This document shows, in pieces, positions 56,809 through 64,000 of a stretch of 64,000 bases of DNA (positions within the stretch are counted from its first letter, which is position 1; every line of letters begins with the position of its first letter). Both the position numbers and the translations under genes were made by a program. The notes below the pieces were generated by a model, which was not told the DNA's origin, ran no database searches, and saw nothing but the letters and a program-made list of their open reading frames with translations. Location: the NCBI RefSeq assembly GCF_000225345.1, contig NC_015977.1, positions 3,021,501 through 3,085,500 of the forward strand. Reading direction: 5' to 3'. The DNA is from Roseburia hominis A2-183. GTDB taxonomy: Bacteria; Bacillota; Clostridia; Lachnospirales; Lachnospiraceae.

Positions 56809-57692
56809 CTGGTTTCCAACTGTCTCCTTTCAGCATCTGTAACAACGCTTCGACATTCTTCGTCTCCGCCGCAGTATATCCTTTCTCCGATCCGGATCGC
56901 TTTCGCGTCATTTCCGTGACCGATTTCCTGTGTCTTTGCGATCGGAATCTGCGTCCCTGCCGCCTCCCTCACCAATGCAGTGATATCCGGGCTGCACGCA
57001 TGCGCCTCCATCGCCGTAAATGTTCCGAGCAAAATTCCTCCGACCTTCTCAAACGCCCCCAGCTGCTTTAGCTGCGCCAGATACGTCGCCATCTGCGGCA
57101 CTTCGCCGCCGTATGCTTCCAGCAGCAGAATCTTGTCGCAAAGATCCGGAAAATAGCGGGTTCCCGACAGCTTCAAAAAGCAGCGGATATTCCCGCCGAC
57201 AACAACGCCTTCCATCTTCTCCCCCTGCACAAAGCGAACCTGCGGGTCAAACAGCGCCGCACGGTTCTCAAATCTCCGCCGCTGCACCTCTTTTCCCTCT
57301 CCCCAGACCATGTTCTTGACCTGATAGAGCACGCTGCTTTTCCCGGTCTGTGCATAGATGGCGTTGATGACCGTCGTCAGATCGCTGTAGCCCCAGAAAA
57401 CCGCCCTGCTTCTTCGGATGGCGGCATAGTCCAGCCCGTCCAGCACCTGATTAGCGAGATCTCCTCCGGAAATGTCATAGATCTCCTCCACCTCCGGGTC
57501 ATTGAAGAAACGCATCAGTTCCGCGGCGCGCTCTGCTCCCGTACCTGAAAATGCGGCATTTTTTTCATAGATATCATTGCTCCATAAAACCTTGTGTCCC
57601 GTTTCCTCCAGATACCGTGCCAGTTCCTCGTTCTGGCTTCGATATTCTTCTTTCTGCCCGTTGGAACACGCCACGATTGCAACTGTTTTCAT
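56805..57692 (-). CDS. S66 LD-carboxypeptidase / MccF-like peptidase (copy 2)
   Basis: A 295-residue S66 peptidase: VAIVACSNGQ, nucleophile Ser in FWGYSDLTTVINA, Glu in LLLEAYGGE, His in EIGHGNDAKA. The start at 57692 has GAGGG upstream. A diverged second S66 gene in the same cluster suggests roles in different wall peptides or antibiotic self-defence. Confidence 0.87.
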   Translation of the reverse strand: MKTVAIVACSNGQKEEYRSQNEELARYLEETGHKVLWSNDIYEKNAAFSGTGAERAAELMRFFNDPEVEEIYDISGGDLANQVLDGLDYAAIRRSRAVFWGYSDLTTVINAIYAQTGKSSVLYQVKNMVWGEGKEVQRRRFENRAALFDPQVRFVQGEKMEGVVVGGNIRCFLKLSGTRYFPDLCDKILLLEAYGGEVPQMATYLAQLKQLGAFEKVGGILLGTFTAMEAHACSPDITALVREAAGTQIPIAKTQEIGHGNDAKAIRIGERIYCGGDEECRSVVTDAERRQLETR

Positions 57693-57848
57693 TGGATTTC
57701 CCTCTTCCTGTATCGCAGTGCCGGTACGGGAAATCAAAGATTTCCCGTACTGACGGGTATTCGCCCTATCATCCACGTCTTTGTTTCATGCCCACTTTTG
57801 CCTTCGCGAACATTATATCCTCTTTTCTGCGCCGACTTCTGCGCATCC

Positions 57849-57890
57849 GAAGTTCCGCAGGAACTTCTAATATGAACTCGTCAGAGTTCA
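57849..57890. repeat. Tandem small palindromes upstream of S66 copy 2
   Basis: GAAGTTCC-GCA-GGAACTTC (57849-57867) and TGAACTC-GTCA-GAGTTCA (57873-57890) are two perfect hairpins 5 bp apart, between the peptidase 5' region and the tRNA. Confidence 0.6.
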
Positions 57891-57982
57891 TTATATCATA
57901 TTCATCTCCACTTCAACACTGATCTCTCACAGAAAGTGGTTGCAATCTTTTTTATTTACGCTATAATAATAGTATGTGTTTT

Positions 57983-58053
57983 GCAGACATAGTACATCGG
58001 TAGTATATCAGCTTCCCAAGCTGAGGAGGCGGGTTCGATTCCCGTTGTCTGCT
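57983..58053 (+). tRNA. tRNA-Gly (CCC)
   Basis: A 71-nt cloverleaf: acceptor GCAGACA/TGTCTGC, anticodon loop CTTCCCAAG with anticodon CCC, T loop GGTTCGATTCC. CCA is not encoded. Confidence 0.92.
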
Positions 58054-58060
58054 TATTCCA

Positions 58061-58101
58061 AAAAGCCCGGTAAAATCCATTATGGATTTTACCGGGCTTT
58101 T
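58061..58101 (+). terminator. tRNA-Gly terminator
   Basis: AAAAGCCCGGTAAAATCC pairs with GGATTTTACCGGGCTTTT around a short loop, followed by a T-rich tail. Confidence 0.9.
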
Positions 58102-58190
58102 ATTTTGTCTTTGGTGGTCAGACCCCCCGCCGCACTTTTCGCATATCATAATAGAGCTTGAAGCGTAATCCTATTTCCAATATCCTCCTA

Positions 58191-58219
58191 TTGCAGAATT
58201 GTTACATAATTGTTACAAT
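58191..58219 (+). promoter_or_regulatory. Promoter of the small peptide gene
   Basis: TTGCAG (58191-58196), 17-bp spacer, TACAAT (58214-58219). AATTGTTACA occurs twice across it as a direct repeat, a possible operator. Confidence 0.6.
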
Positions 58220-58265
58220 TCTTTTGTGCTTAGCTAACACAAATAAGAATAAGGAGGACGAAACT

Positions 58266-58337
58266 ATGTGCTTTAACTTCAATAGCTGTTCCGAGTTATT
58301 TACTGCTCTTTGCAAATACTTTAACCTCGGATGTTAA
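58266..58337 (+). CDS. 23-residue Cys-rich peptide
   Basis: A 23-codon frame starting MCFNFNSCSEL and ending in Cys, with four cysteines (C2, C8, C16, C23) spaced 6, 8 and 7. AAGGAGG lies 8 bases before the ATG, a promoter lies upstream and a strong terminator downstream, so it is a complete transcription unit. No leader or secretion signal is visible. It may be a signal, metal-binding or regulatory peptide, or a leader-type frame. Confidence 0.6.
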   Translation: MCFNFNSCSELFTALCKYFNLGC

Positions 58338-58404
58338 TTACCCACAGGATAAACGATGCAGATTCTGACATCCGCATCATAAAACACAGGATGTAACACA
58401 TCCC

Positions 58405-58453
58405 AAAAGCGCCGGCACCGATGAACTTCACCCATCGGTGCCGGCGCTTTTTC
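58405..58453. terminator. Bidirectional terminator, peptide gene and ABC permease
   Basis: AAAAGCGCCGGCACCGATG pairs with CATCGGTGCCGGCGCTTTTT. It serves the peptide gene on plus and the permease gene, whose stop is at 58453, on minus. Confidence 0.9.
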
Positions 58454-61400
58454 TATTCTACACTCTTTAAAGCTTCCACCGGATCAATTTCATCCAGGGA
58501 GCGGTTCGTCAGCAGATCCACCAGGATCGCAAACAAAAATGAGAGGCCTGCCGCCATGGCATAGCTTTTCCCGTGAAGGGACACCGCCAGATAAATCGAC
58601 GGCATGTTCAAAACATACGTTAAGGTCTGCGCAAACGCATATCCCAGCGGAATTCCGCAGACAATGCCGATCGCCGTGAGTATCATGGTCTCTTTGTTGA
58701 CATACAGATGCACTTCACGGTCAAAAAATCCCAGCACCTTAATCGTCGCCAGCTCTCTGCTCCGCTCGGAAATATTCGTCGTAGACAGCGTAAATAAAAC
58801 CACGAACGCGAGCGCCGCCGCCATGATAATCACAATGTAGACCACCATATTGATCAGGGTGAACGCATCCGAGAACTCATCCGAAAGCTCCTGCTTGCTG
58901 GTGTAGGACACGATACCCTCTTTTCCGCCGAGATCATCTGCATAGGCAATTTCATCCGAACATTCTTCCGACAACTTTAAAAATACTCCGTTCGGTTCAT
59001 AATCGCCAAACAGCGATTCATAGGTTTTCTCTGTCATATAGACGTTATTGCCGAGGTAATTGCGGACGAGACCGCTTACCGTCACTTCCCGCTGATTCAG
59101 ATCCTGATCCTGAATCTCCACCTGATCGCCGGCCGCAAACCCAAGCACATTTGCCGCATTCTGCGTCACCAGAATCTCGCCGTCCAAAAGGCCGATCTCC
59201 TCATCCTTAAGATTGTACAGACCAATGTACTCTGCAAGAGGCTCATCCCCCGGCACGACAATCATCTGTGCCTTTTCTTCCTTCCCGGCAGCATTCTTCA
59301 GCTTCACCGTGGAAATCTGCACGTTCAGCGCACTTTGCACATTCGGATCCCCATTTACATAGGAAAGAATCTTGTCATTGTCGGATGCTGCCCCCGCCGC
59401 CATGACATCATACCGGTACACATTCTCATACTGGCGCGGCAGCAGGTCTGTCACCGAATCCCTCACCGCGAATCCGAAAAGTAAGAGCGCCATGCATCCC
59501 ATAATTCCCGCTACGGTCATGAAAAGACGCTTTTTATAGCGGAACAGGTTGCGGGCGGTCACTTTATTGAGAAATGACAGGCGCTTCCATACCGGCGTGA
59601 TGCGCTCCAGCAGTACGCGGGAGCCTGCGCGCGGCGCTTTCGGCCGCATCAGAACTGCCGGCATGTGTACAAGTTCCGCTTTACATGCACAGGCGGTAGC
59701 GATGACAATTCCGGCCGCAAAAAGTGCAGCTCCGCCACATCCGAGCAGCGGCATAAAGCGCAGCAGATATTCCGGGAACAGATACATCGTATCAAAAATC
59801 CGGAAAATAATCTCCGGCAGAAGAACAAATCCGCACACATTTCCCAGAATTCCGCCGGACACACTCGCCGCACATGCATACACCAGATATTTTCTGCGGA
59901 TCTCACGATCCGTAAAGCCGAGCGCTTTGTAGGTTCCAATCAGACCGCGGTCCTCCTCCACCATACGGGTTATCGTCGTCAGGCTGATGAGAATGGCAAC
60001 AACGAAAAATACCATCGGGAACACCGTACCGATCGCCTCAATCGACGCCGCATCGCTCTTCACATTGGCATAACCGCTCAGAGACGTGCGATCCTGTACA
60101 TACCACTGTGTCATGTCAATGTCCGCAATCTTTTGCTCTTCCTCCGCAATCGTCTCATTGAAGTCCGCAAGATTTTCTTCATATTCTGCCTTGCCGTCCG
60201 CGTATTCCGTCTCACCTTCAAGCAGCTTTTCCCGTCCTTCGGCGAGATTTTCCTCACCGTCCTTTATCTGCGCCGCAGTCTCCTGTTCCTTTTGCGCCAG
60301 CTGCGCCTCGCCTTCGGAAAGCGCCATACTGCCGTTCTCCAGCTCTGCTCTCTTATCGGCAATCTGCGATTTTCCGAAGATGATCTGTGCTTCCCCTTCG
60401 TTCAGTTCGTTCCATGCCGCATCAAACTGCTGCCGTGCCGTCTGTTCTGCCGTATCCAGCTGCGCCTGTGCCTCGCCGAGCGCCTGGATTGTCGCCCGCA
60501 CATTTCCCAGTCCCATTGCAAGCTGTACCAGCTGATCGGCTGTGGGTTGCTGCAGCGCCTCCAAAAACGCACTCTGGCTGTCCGCCACCAGTCCCGGCAC
60601 CGCCGCCTGTGCCTGCGAGGCATCCTGCTCTGCGACCACCGCTCTTGCTACGGGTAAATACGCCTCCACTGCCGCCTGCACATAGGCGTCCCAGGCCTCA
60701 GCGGGCCATGCTTCCCCGTACGCCTGGATGACCTCCTGCGCCTGCGCTTCCAATGCCGCCTCCGTCTCCGCTGCCTGTTTACTGCTCTCTGTAAGCTGTG
60801 CGCGTGCCGCGTCTAACTGTGCATAGGTTTCCTCTTCCTTTGCCGAAAGCGTCTGCTTACCGGATGCCACCTGCGCCTCGCCTTCCGAAAGCTGCTGCTC
60901 CGCTGCATCCAGCTGCGCGCTGCCATCGGCAATCTGCTGCTTTCCCGCGGCAATTTCATCTCTCGCTTCCGCAAAACCATCCTCCGCCTGCTGTTTTTCC
61001 GCATCAAATTCCTCCTGGCCGTCGGAAAGTTCCTGCCAGCCCTTATCCAGCTCTGCTCTCGCATCGGAAAGCTGCTGCTCTGCCTCAGCAAAGGACTCTT
61101 CCGCCTCCGCTTTCGCATCCGCAAGCTTCTCTTTCGCCTCATCCGTGACTTCCACGTACCGTGCCTGCTCCCGATTTTCCTTAATCTGCGTTTCAATCGC
61201 ATCCGTCACCTGTGCGACCTTTTCCTCATAGGCATCGGAATAGCAGAACAATTCTGCAGCACCATCGACGGTAAGGCAGACTTGTGTGTAAATATCGCTG
61301 TCTGCCGCCTCCGGCAAGATGAACACAGTGTCATCCTCCGACTGCCCGGAGCGGAACGCCGTCGCTCCCTTTGCATTGTTGACATCCTGCACATCCACCA

Positions 61401-61914
61401 CAATTCCCGTTACGGTAAAGCGGCTGCAGAGCAGCGAAGACTCCTCATCATCTGTTGTATCCACCGCGATGACATCCCCGATGCCGCATCCCGTCTCATC
61501 GGCAAACGCGGTTGTAACGGCGGTCTCATCCGCACTCTCCGGCAGCCTGCCGGACAACACATACGGCTGATTGATTCCCCTGTCATTCAACGTGCAGACT
61601 GCAATGCTGACCTCATGATCGTTTACTTTCGCATGTACCGTCTCACTGTAGACGCCGACCGCATCCGCGACACCGTCCAGTGCCTTTAACGCATCCACAT
61701 CCTTCTCCGTAAGTCCGAGCGTCGAGACGACACTGATATCGTACAGTCCCTGTCTGTCATAAAACTGATCTGCCGAATAGCGCAGATCCATGCAGGCAGC
61801 CCGCAATCCGGTGAGCATTCCGACACCCAGAATCGTGATCAGCATGATGGAGAAAAACCGTTTTTTCCCCTTGCGGATCGCCCGCCATATCTCCTTATTA
61901 TATGCACTCTTCAT
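58453..61914 (-). CDS. FtsX-family ABC permease with giant outer coiled coil
   Basis: A permease of 1153 residues. A first membrane helix (about 20-45) is followed by an outer domain with a long coiled coil of repeated Gln/Glu/Ala-rich units (EAEQQLSDARAELDKGWQEL and several variants, about residues 260-600). Two FtsX domains of three helices each come next (near 635-790 and 1020-1150). The ATG at 61914 with AGGGA upstream is the start. With the ATPase encoded next it forms a MacB-like mechano-transmitting or export complex. Confidence 0.88.
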   Translation of the reverse strand: MKSAYNKEIWRAIRKGKKRFFSIMLITILGVGMLTGLRAACMDLRYSADQFYDRQGLYDISVVSTLGLTEKDVDALKALDGVADAVGVYSETVHAKVNDHEVSIAVCTLNDRGINQPYVLSGRLPESADETAVTTAFADETGCGIGDVIAVDTTDDEESSLLCSRFTVTGIVVDVQDVNNAKGATAFRSGQSEDDTVFILPEAADSDIYTQVCLTVDGAAELFCYSDAYEEKVAQVTDAIETQIKENREQARYVEVTDEAKEKLADAKAEAEESFAEAEQQLSDARAELDKGWQELSDGQEEFDAEKQQAEDGFAEARDEIAAGKQQIADGSAQLDAAEQQLSEGEAQVASGKQTLSAKEEETYAQLDAARAQLTESSKQAAETEAALEAQAQEVIQAYGEAWPAEAWDAYVQAAVEAYLPVARAVVAEQDASQAQAAVPGLVADSQSAFLEALQQPTADQLVQLAMGLGNVRATIQALGEAQAQLDTAEQTARQQFDAAWNELNEGEAQIIFGKSQIADKRAELENGSMALSEGEAQLAQKEQETAAQIKDGEENLAEGREKLLEGETEYADGKAEYEENLADFNETIAEEEQKIADIDMTQWYVQDRTSLSGYANVKSDAASIEAIGTVFPMVFFVVAILISLTTITRMVEEDRGLIGTYKALGFTDREIRRKYLVYACAASVSGGILGNVCGFVLLPEIIFRIFDTMYLFPEYLLRFMPLLGCGGAALFAAGIVIATACACKAELVHMPAVLMRPKAPRAGSRVLLERITPVWKRLSFLNKVTARNLFRYKKRLFMTVAGIMGCMALLLFGFAVRDSVTDLLPRQYENVYRYDVMAAGAASDNDKILSYVNGDPNVQSALNVQISTVKLKNAAGKEEKAQMIVVPGDEPLAEYIGLYNLKDEEIGLLDGEILVTQNAANVLGFAAGDQVEIQDQDLNQREVTVSGLVRNYLGNNVYMTEKTYESLFGDYEPNGVFLKLSEECSDEIAYADDLGGKEGIVSYTSKQELSDEFSDAFTLINMVVYIVIIMAAALAFVVLFTLSTTNISERSRELATIKVLGFFDREVHLYVNKETMILTAIGIVCGIPLGYAFAQTLTYVLNMPSIYLAVSLHGKSYAMAAGLSFLFAILVDLLTNRSLDEIDPVEALKSVE

Positions 61915-61943
61915 CAGTATCCCTGCCTTTCTCTTCTGCCCCG

Positions 61944-62645
61944 CTACCACTCGATCTCCGCGATCGGCGTAGGGTGCGCATTGCAGGTAATCTCTGTCAC
62001 CTTTCCGCTCTTAAAGCGGATCAGGCGGTCAGCCATCGGTGCCAGCGCAGAGTTGTGCGTAATCAGAAGTACCGTAATCCCATCGTTCCGGCAGGTATCC
62101 TGCAGCAGCTGCAGAATCTGTTTTCCGGTGTTATAGTCAAGCGCTCCCGTCGGCTCATCGCAGAGCAGGAGTTTCGGATTCTTGGCGATCGCACGCGCGA
62201 TAGACACCCGCTGCTGTTCTCCTCCGGAAAGCTGCGCCGGAAAGTTATTTTTGCGGTCCGCCAGTCCCACTTTTGTGAGCATCTCCCCGGCATCGAGCGA
62301 ATTTCTGCACACCTGCGCCGCAAGTTCCACATTCTCTATCGCTGTGAGATTCGGCACCAGATTGTAGAACTGGAATACAAACCCGATATCGGTACGCCGG
62401 TATCCGACGAGCTGCTTTTTGTTATACTTTGCAATATCTCTGCCATCCACCTTGATCTCGCCCGCAGTCGGCACATCCATTCCGCCTAAAATATTGAGCG
62501 CCGTCGTCTTCCCTGCACCGGAGGAACCGAGAATCACTGCCAGTTCGCCCTTCTCCACAGAAAATGAGGCTCCATCCAGCGCTTTGATCGAAGTCTCACC
62601 TGTCTTATATTCCTTCGTTACATTATTAAATTCGATATATGCCAT
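61944..62645 (-). CDS. MacB/LolD-type ABC ATPase
   Basis: A 233-residue ATPase: Walker [11 protein letters not shown], signature LSGGEQQR, Walker [13 protein letters not shown], switch His in LITHNS. The ATG at 62645 is used in place of a longer frame. It powers the permease encoded 29 bp downstream and is divergent from a TetR regulator. Confidence 0.93.
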   Translation of the reverse strand: MAYIEFNNVTKEYKTGETSIKALDGASFSVEKGELAVILGSSGAGKTTALNILGGMDVPTAGEIKVDGRDIAKYNKKQLVGYRRTDIGFVFQFYNLVPNLTAIENVELAAQVCRNSLDAGEMLTKVGLADRKNNFPAQLSGGEQQRVSIARAIAKNPKLLLCDEPTGALDYNTGKQILQLLQDTCRNDGITVLLITHNSALAPMADRLIRFKSGKVTEITCNAHPTPIAEIEW

Positions 62646-62767
62646 AAAAGGCCGCCTTTCTTCCCAGACTCTGTTTTTTATCTCTATGCAGATTCCATTT
62701 TCTATGCCTAATGTACTCCCCGCGCTGCCTTTCATCAATCAACAGATTCTCCGCACGTGTTAAAAAA

Positions 62768-62796
62768 TTGAAGACAACACGTTGTCGTGCTATAAT
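62768..62796 (+). promoter_or_regulatory. TetR promoter with palindromic operator
   Basis: TTGAAG (62768-62773), 17-bp spacer, TATAAT (62791-62796). GACAAC-AC-GTTGTC (62773-62786) sits between the boxes, so bound repressor would block this promoter and perhaps the divergent ABC one. Confidence 0.75.
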
Positions 62797-62842
62797 TTAC
62801 GTGAAGACAAAATGAACACAAATCTTATACCGGGAGGTTTTC

Positions 62843-63472
62843 ATGAAAAAGCAGCCCCATATCACAGAACAGACCAAAAATAATCTGCGGATCGCTTTCT
62901 GGTCTCTCTACGCGCAAAAACCGATAGAAAAAATCTCCATCAAGGAGATTACCGAGCTTGCCGGTTACAACCGCGGCACCTTTTATCTCTACTATAATGA
63001 TGTATATGATCTTCTTCATCAGATTGAGGAAGAAATCCTCGGGAAAATTACAGATGTTCTGAATGATTCTCTGGAAAAAAATGATACCTTTGACCTTTCC
63101 GGTCAGATGGGAATTCTTTTAGATCTGATGCAGACATATGAAACCTATGCTGCTGTACTCTTAAGCGATCATGGCGACCCGCATTTTGCGACCCGCCTGA
63201 AAGAAGTGGTATGGCCCCTCTTAAACCGTTATTTTGTTCCCTCGGAGGGACATGACGATTACGAGATGGCACTTCTTGCCGATTTTTACCTGTCCGGCCT
63301 TCTCGCCAGTGTCATTCGCTGGCTGCAGAACCCTAAAATGACACTGGAAGAGTTTTTGGATTTTATGGTGGGAACCATTTTCCCTAAACCTGATTCCCCA
63401 CAATCTTATAGTAGCTGCGGGAAGTCAGCGCAAACACCAGCAGATAAATCAGCAGAAACACCAATGCCGTAA
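62843..63472 (+). CDS. TetR-family regulator
   Basis: A 209-residue regulator with an N-terminal TetR HTH (KISIKEITELAGYNRGTFYLYY) and a C-terminal TetR_C_8-like ligand domain. GGGAGG precedes the ATG. It probably controls the divergent ABC exporter. The last 30 residues (Ser/Pro/Lys-rich) are encoded antisense to the end of the next gene and look like an extension beyond the normal fold. Confidence 0.87.
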   Translation: MKKQPHITEQTKNNLRIAFWSLYAQKPIEKISIKEITELAGYNRGTFYLYYNDVYDLLHQIEEEILGKITDVLNDSLEKNDTFDLSGQMGILLDLMQTYETYAAVLLSDHGDPHFATRLKEVVWPLLNRYFVPSEGHDDYEMALLADFYLSGLLASVIRWLQNPKMTLEEFLDFMVGTIFPKPDSPQSYSSCGKSAQTPADKSAETPMP

Positions 63473-64000
63473 CCGCAACGCATAAGGCAAACAGTGCGGT
63501 ATTGTTGAGGCTGAACGCCGCCAGAATCCATTTGATCATCGGGAATGCCATGACAACATGAAGTACTGCTGCCCCGATCGGCAGGAAAAATACCGTCAGG
63601 ATCTGTGTACGGATACTCCGCTTTACCTCGGCATTGCTCATGCCGACCTTCTCCATGATGGCATACCGTTCCTTGTCCTCGTAGCCTTCCGAGATCTGCT
63701 TGTAAAAAATGATCAGCACCGTCACCATGAGGAACATCGCGCCCAGAAACAGACCGATAAAAAGCAGACCACCGTTTAAGCTGTAGTATTCATCCCGGTT
63801 CTGTGCCCGGCATTCGACATACGTTCTAGAATAAGAGTCCTTTGCATCATCCGACGGATGCCCGTCATTGTATGCGGTAATCGCCGCATGAAGCGTATTT
63901 TCCGCTGCCACTTTTTCTTCTGCTGTTCCGTCTATGTCAAACGCCATATTGTATTTGATCTGCAGGCTTACACGCTCCTCGTCCCAGTTCTGTTTCAACT
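63384..64000 (-). CDS. FtsX/BceB-type ABC permease, C-terminal part (partial)
   Basis: At least 204 residues of a permease that continues past the right edge. The last three membrane helices are visible (LFIGLFLGAMFLMVTVLIIFY, LTVFFLPIGAAVLHVVMAF, ALCVAVTALVFLLIYLLVFA) with the cytoplasmic YEDKERYAIMEKVGMSNAEV loop typical of BceB-like peptide-antibiotic transporters. The apparent ATG at 63998 is internal. Confidence 0.85.
   Translation of the reverse strand, partial: LKQNWDEERVSLQIKYNMAFDIDGTAEEKVAAENTLHAAITAYNDGHPSDDAKDSYSRTYVECRAQNRDEYYSLNGGLLFIGLFLGAMFLMVTVLIIFYKQISEGYEDKERYAIMEKVGMSNAEVKRSIRTQILTVFFLPIGAAVLHVVMAFPMIKWILAAFSLNNTALFALCVAVTALVFLLIYLLVFALTSRSYYKIVGNQV

Overview
The window looks like a chromosome segment from a Lachnospiraceae-type gut Clostridium. 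The reasons are the FabT/FabK-type fatty-acid operon with a fused accDA gene, the SpoVT sporulation regulator, the YuaJ/ThiT thiamine transporter behind a TPP riboswitch, clostridial codon use, and the PBP, LtaS and chemoreceptor repertoire. The genus cannot be fixed from the sequence; a motile Roseburia-like organism would fit. By eye, bases 1 to about 11,980 are clearly more AT-rich than the rest.

Bases 1-11,980 are the right-hand part of an integrated mobile element that starts left of the window. Its right end holds a tyrosine integrase and a Cro/CI-like regulator (plus strand). These face an opposing module of a small HTH protein, an excisionase-like protein, a phage-type replisome organiser, a helicase loader and a MobC-like protein, but no relaxase. 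The cargo is an XRE regulator/lipoprotein/winged-helix operon, then a four-gene operon: HamA nuclease and HamB helicase (a Hachiman-type phage defence pair), a ParA-type ATPase, and an unknown protein cut by the window edge. The last two genes are the unusual part.

Bases 12,000-21,900 hold gdhA and the fatty-acid synthesis operon: acpP-fabK-fabD-fabG-fabF-fabZ-accDA-fabH-fabT-DUF4321, with no accB or accC. Its promoter carries two FabT-like palindromes, one over the -35 box and one just downstream of the -10. A promoter of the same design lies upstream of a radical-SAM gene at 48,252-49,649, followed by a flippase-like gene. This ties an uncharacterised radical-SAM enzyme to membrane-lipid control.

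Bases 21,900-44,500 hold a FIST sensor with a soluble chemotaxis transducer, riboswitch-controlled thiT, two ROK glucokinase paralogues, a class A PBP, a YhaN/SbcC-like ATPase with its phosphoesterase partner, spoVT, and an AraC-controlled cluster (GPH transporter, alpha/beta hydrolase, Fe-S/FAD old-yellow-enzyme reductase). A chemoreceptor, a HAD phosphatase and an Fe-S aldo/keto reductase follow. Bases 44,500-64,000 hold an LtaS-like enzyme, the flippase/radical-SAM pair, a zinc phospholipase, a dehydrogenase, a patatin, NfeD, two S66 peptidases around a YitT protein, a tRNA-Gly, a tiny Cys-rich peptide gene, and an FtsX-type ABC exporter divergent from a TetR regulator.

The strongest unexplained signal is a family of giant imperfect hairpins, about 460-600 bp each, at 24,898-25,499, 31,800-32,261 and 46,632-47,212. 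Each begins at or just past the stop codon of a minus-strand gene. The copies share sequence in the mid-arms, but their basal stems differ completely while staying perfectly paired, and inner stems show compensatory pair changes. That pattern points to selection on, or copying of, the folded structure. It is the best candidate here for an undescribed element.
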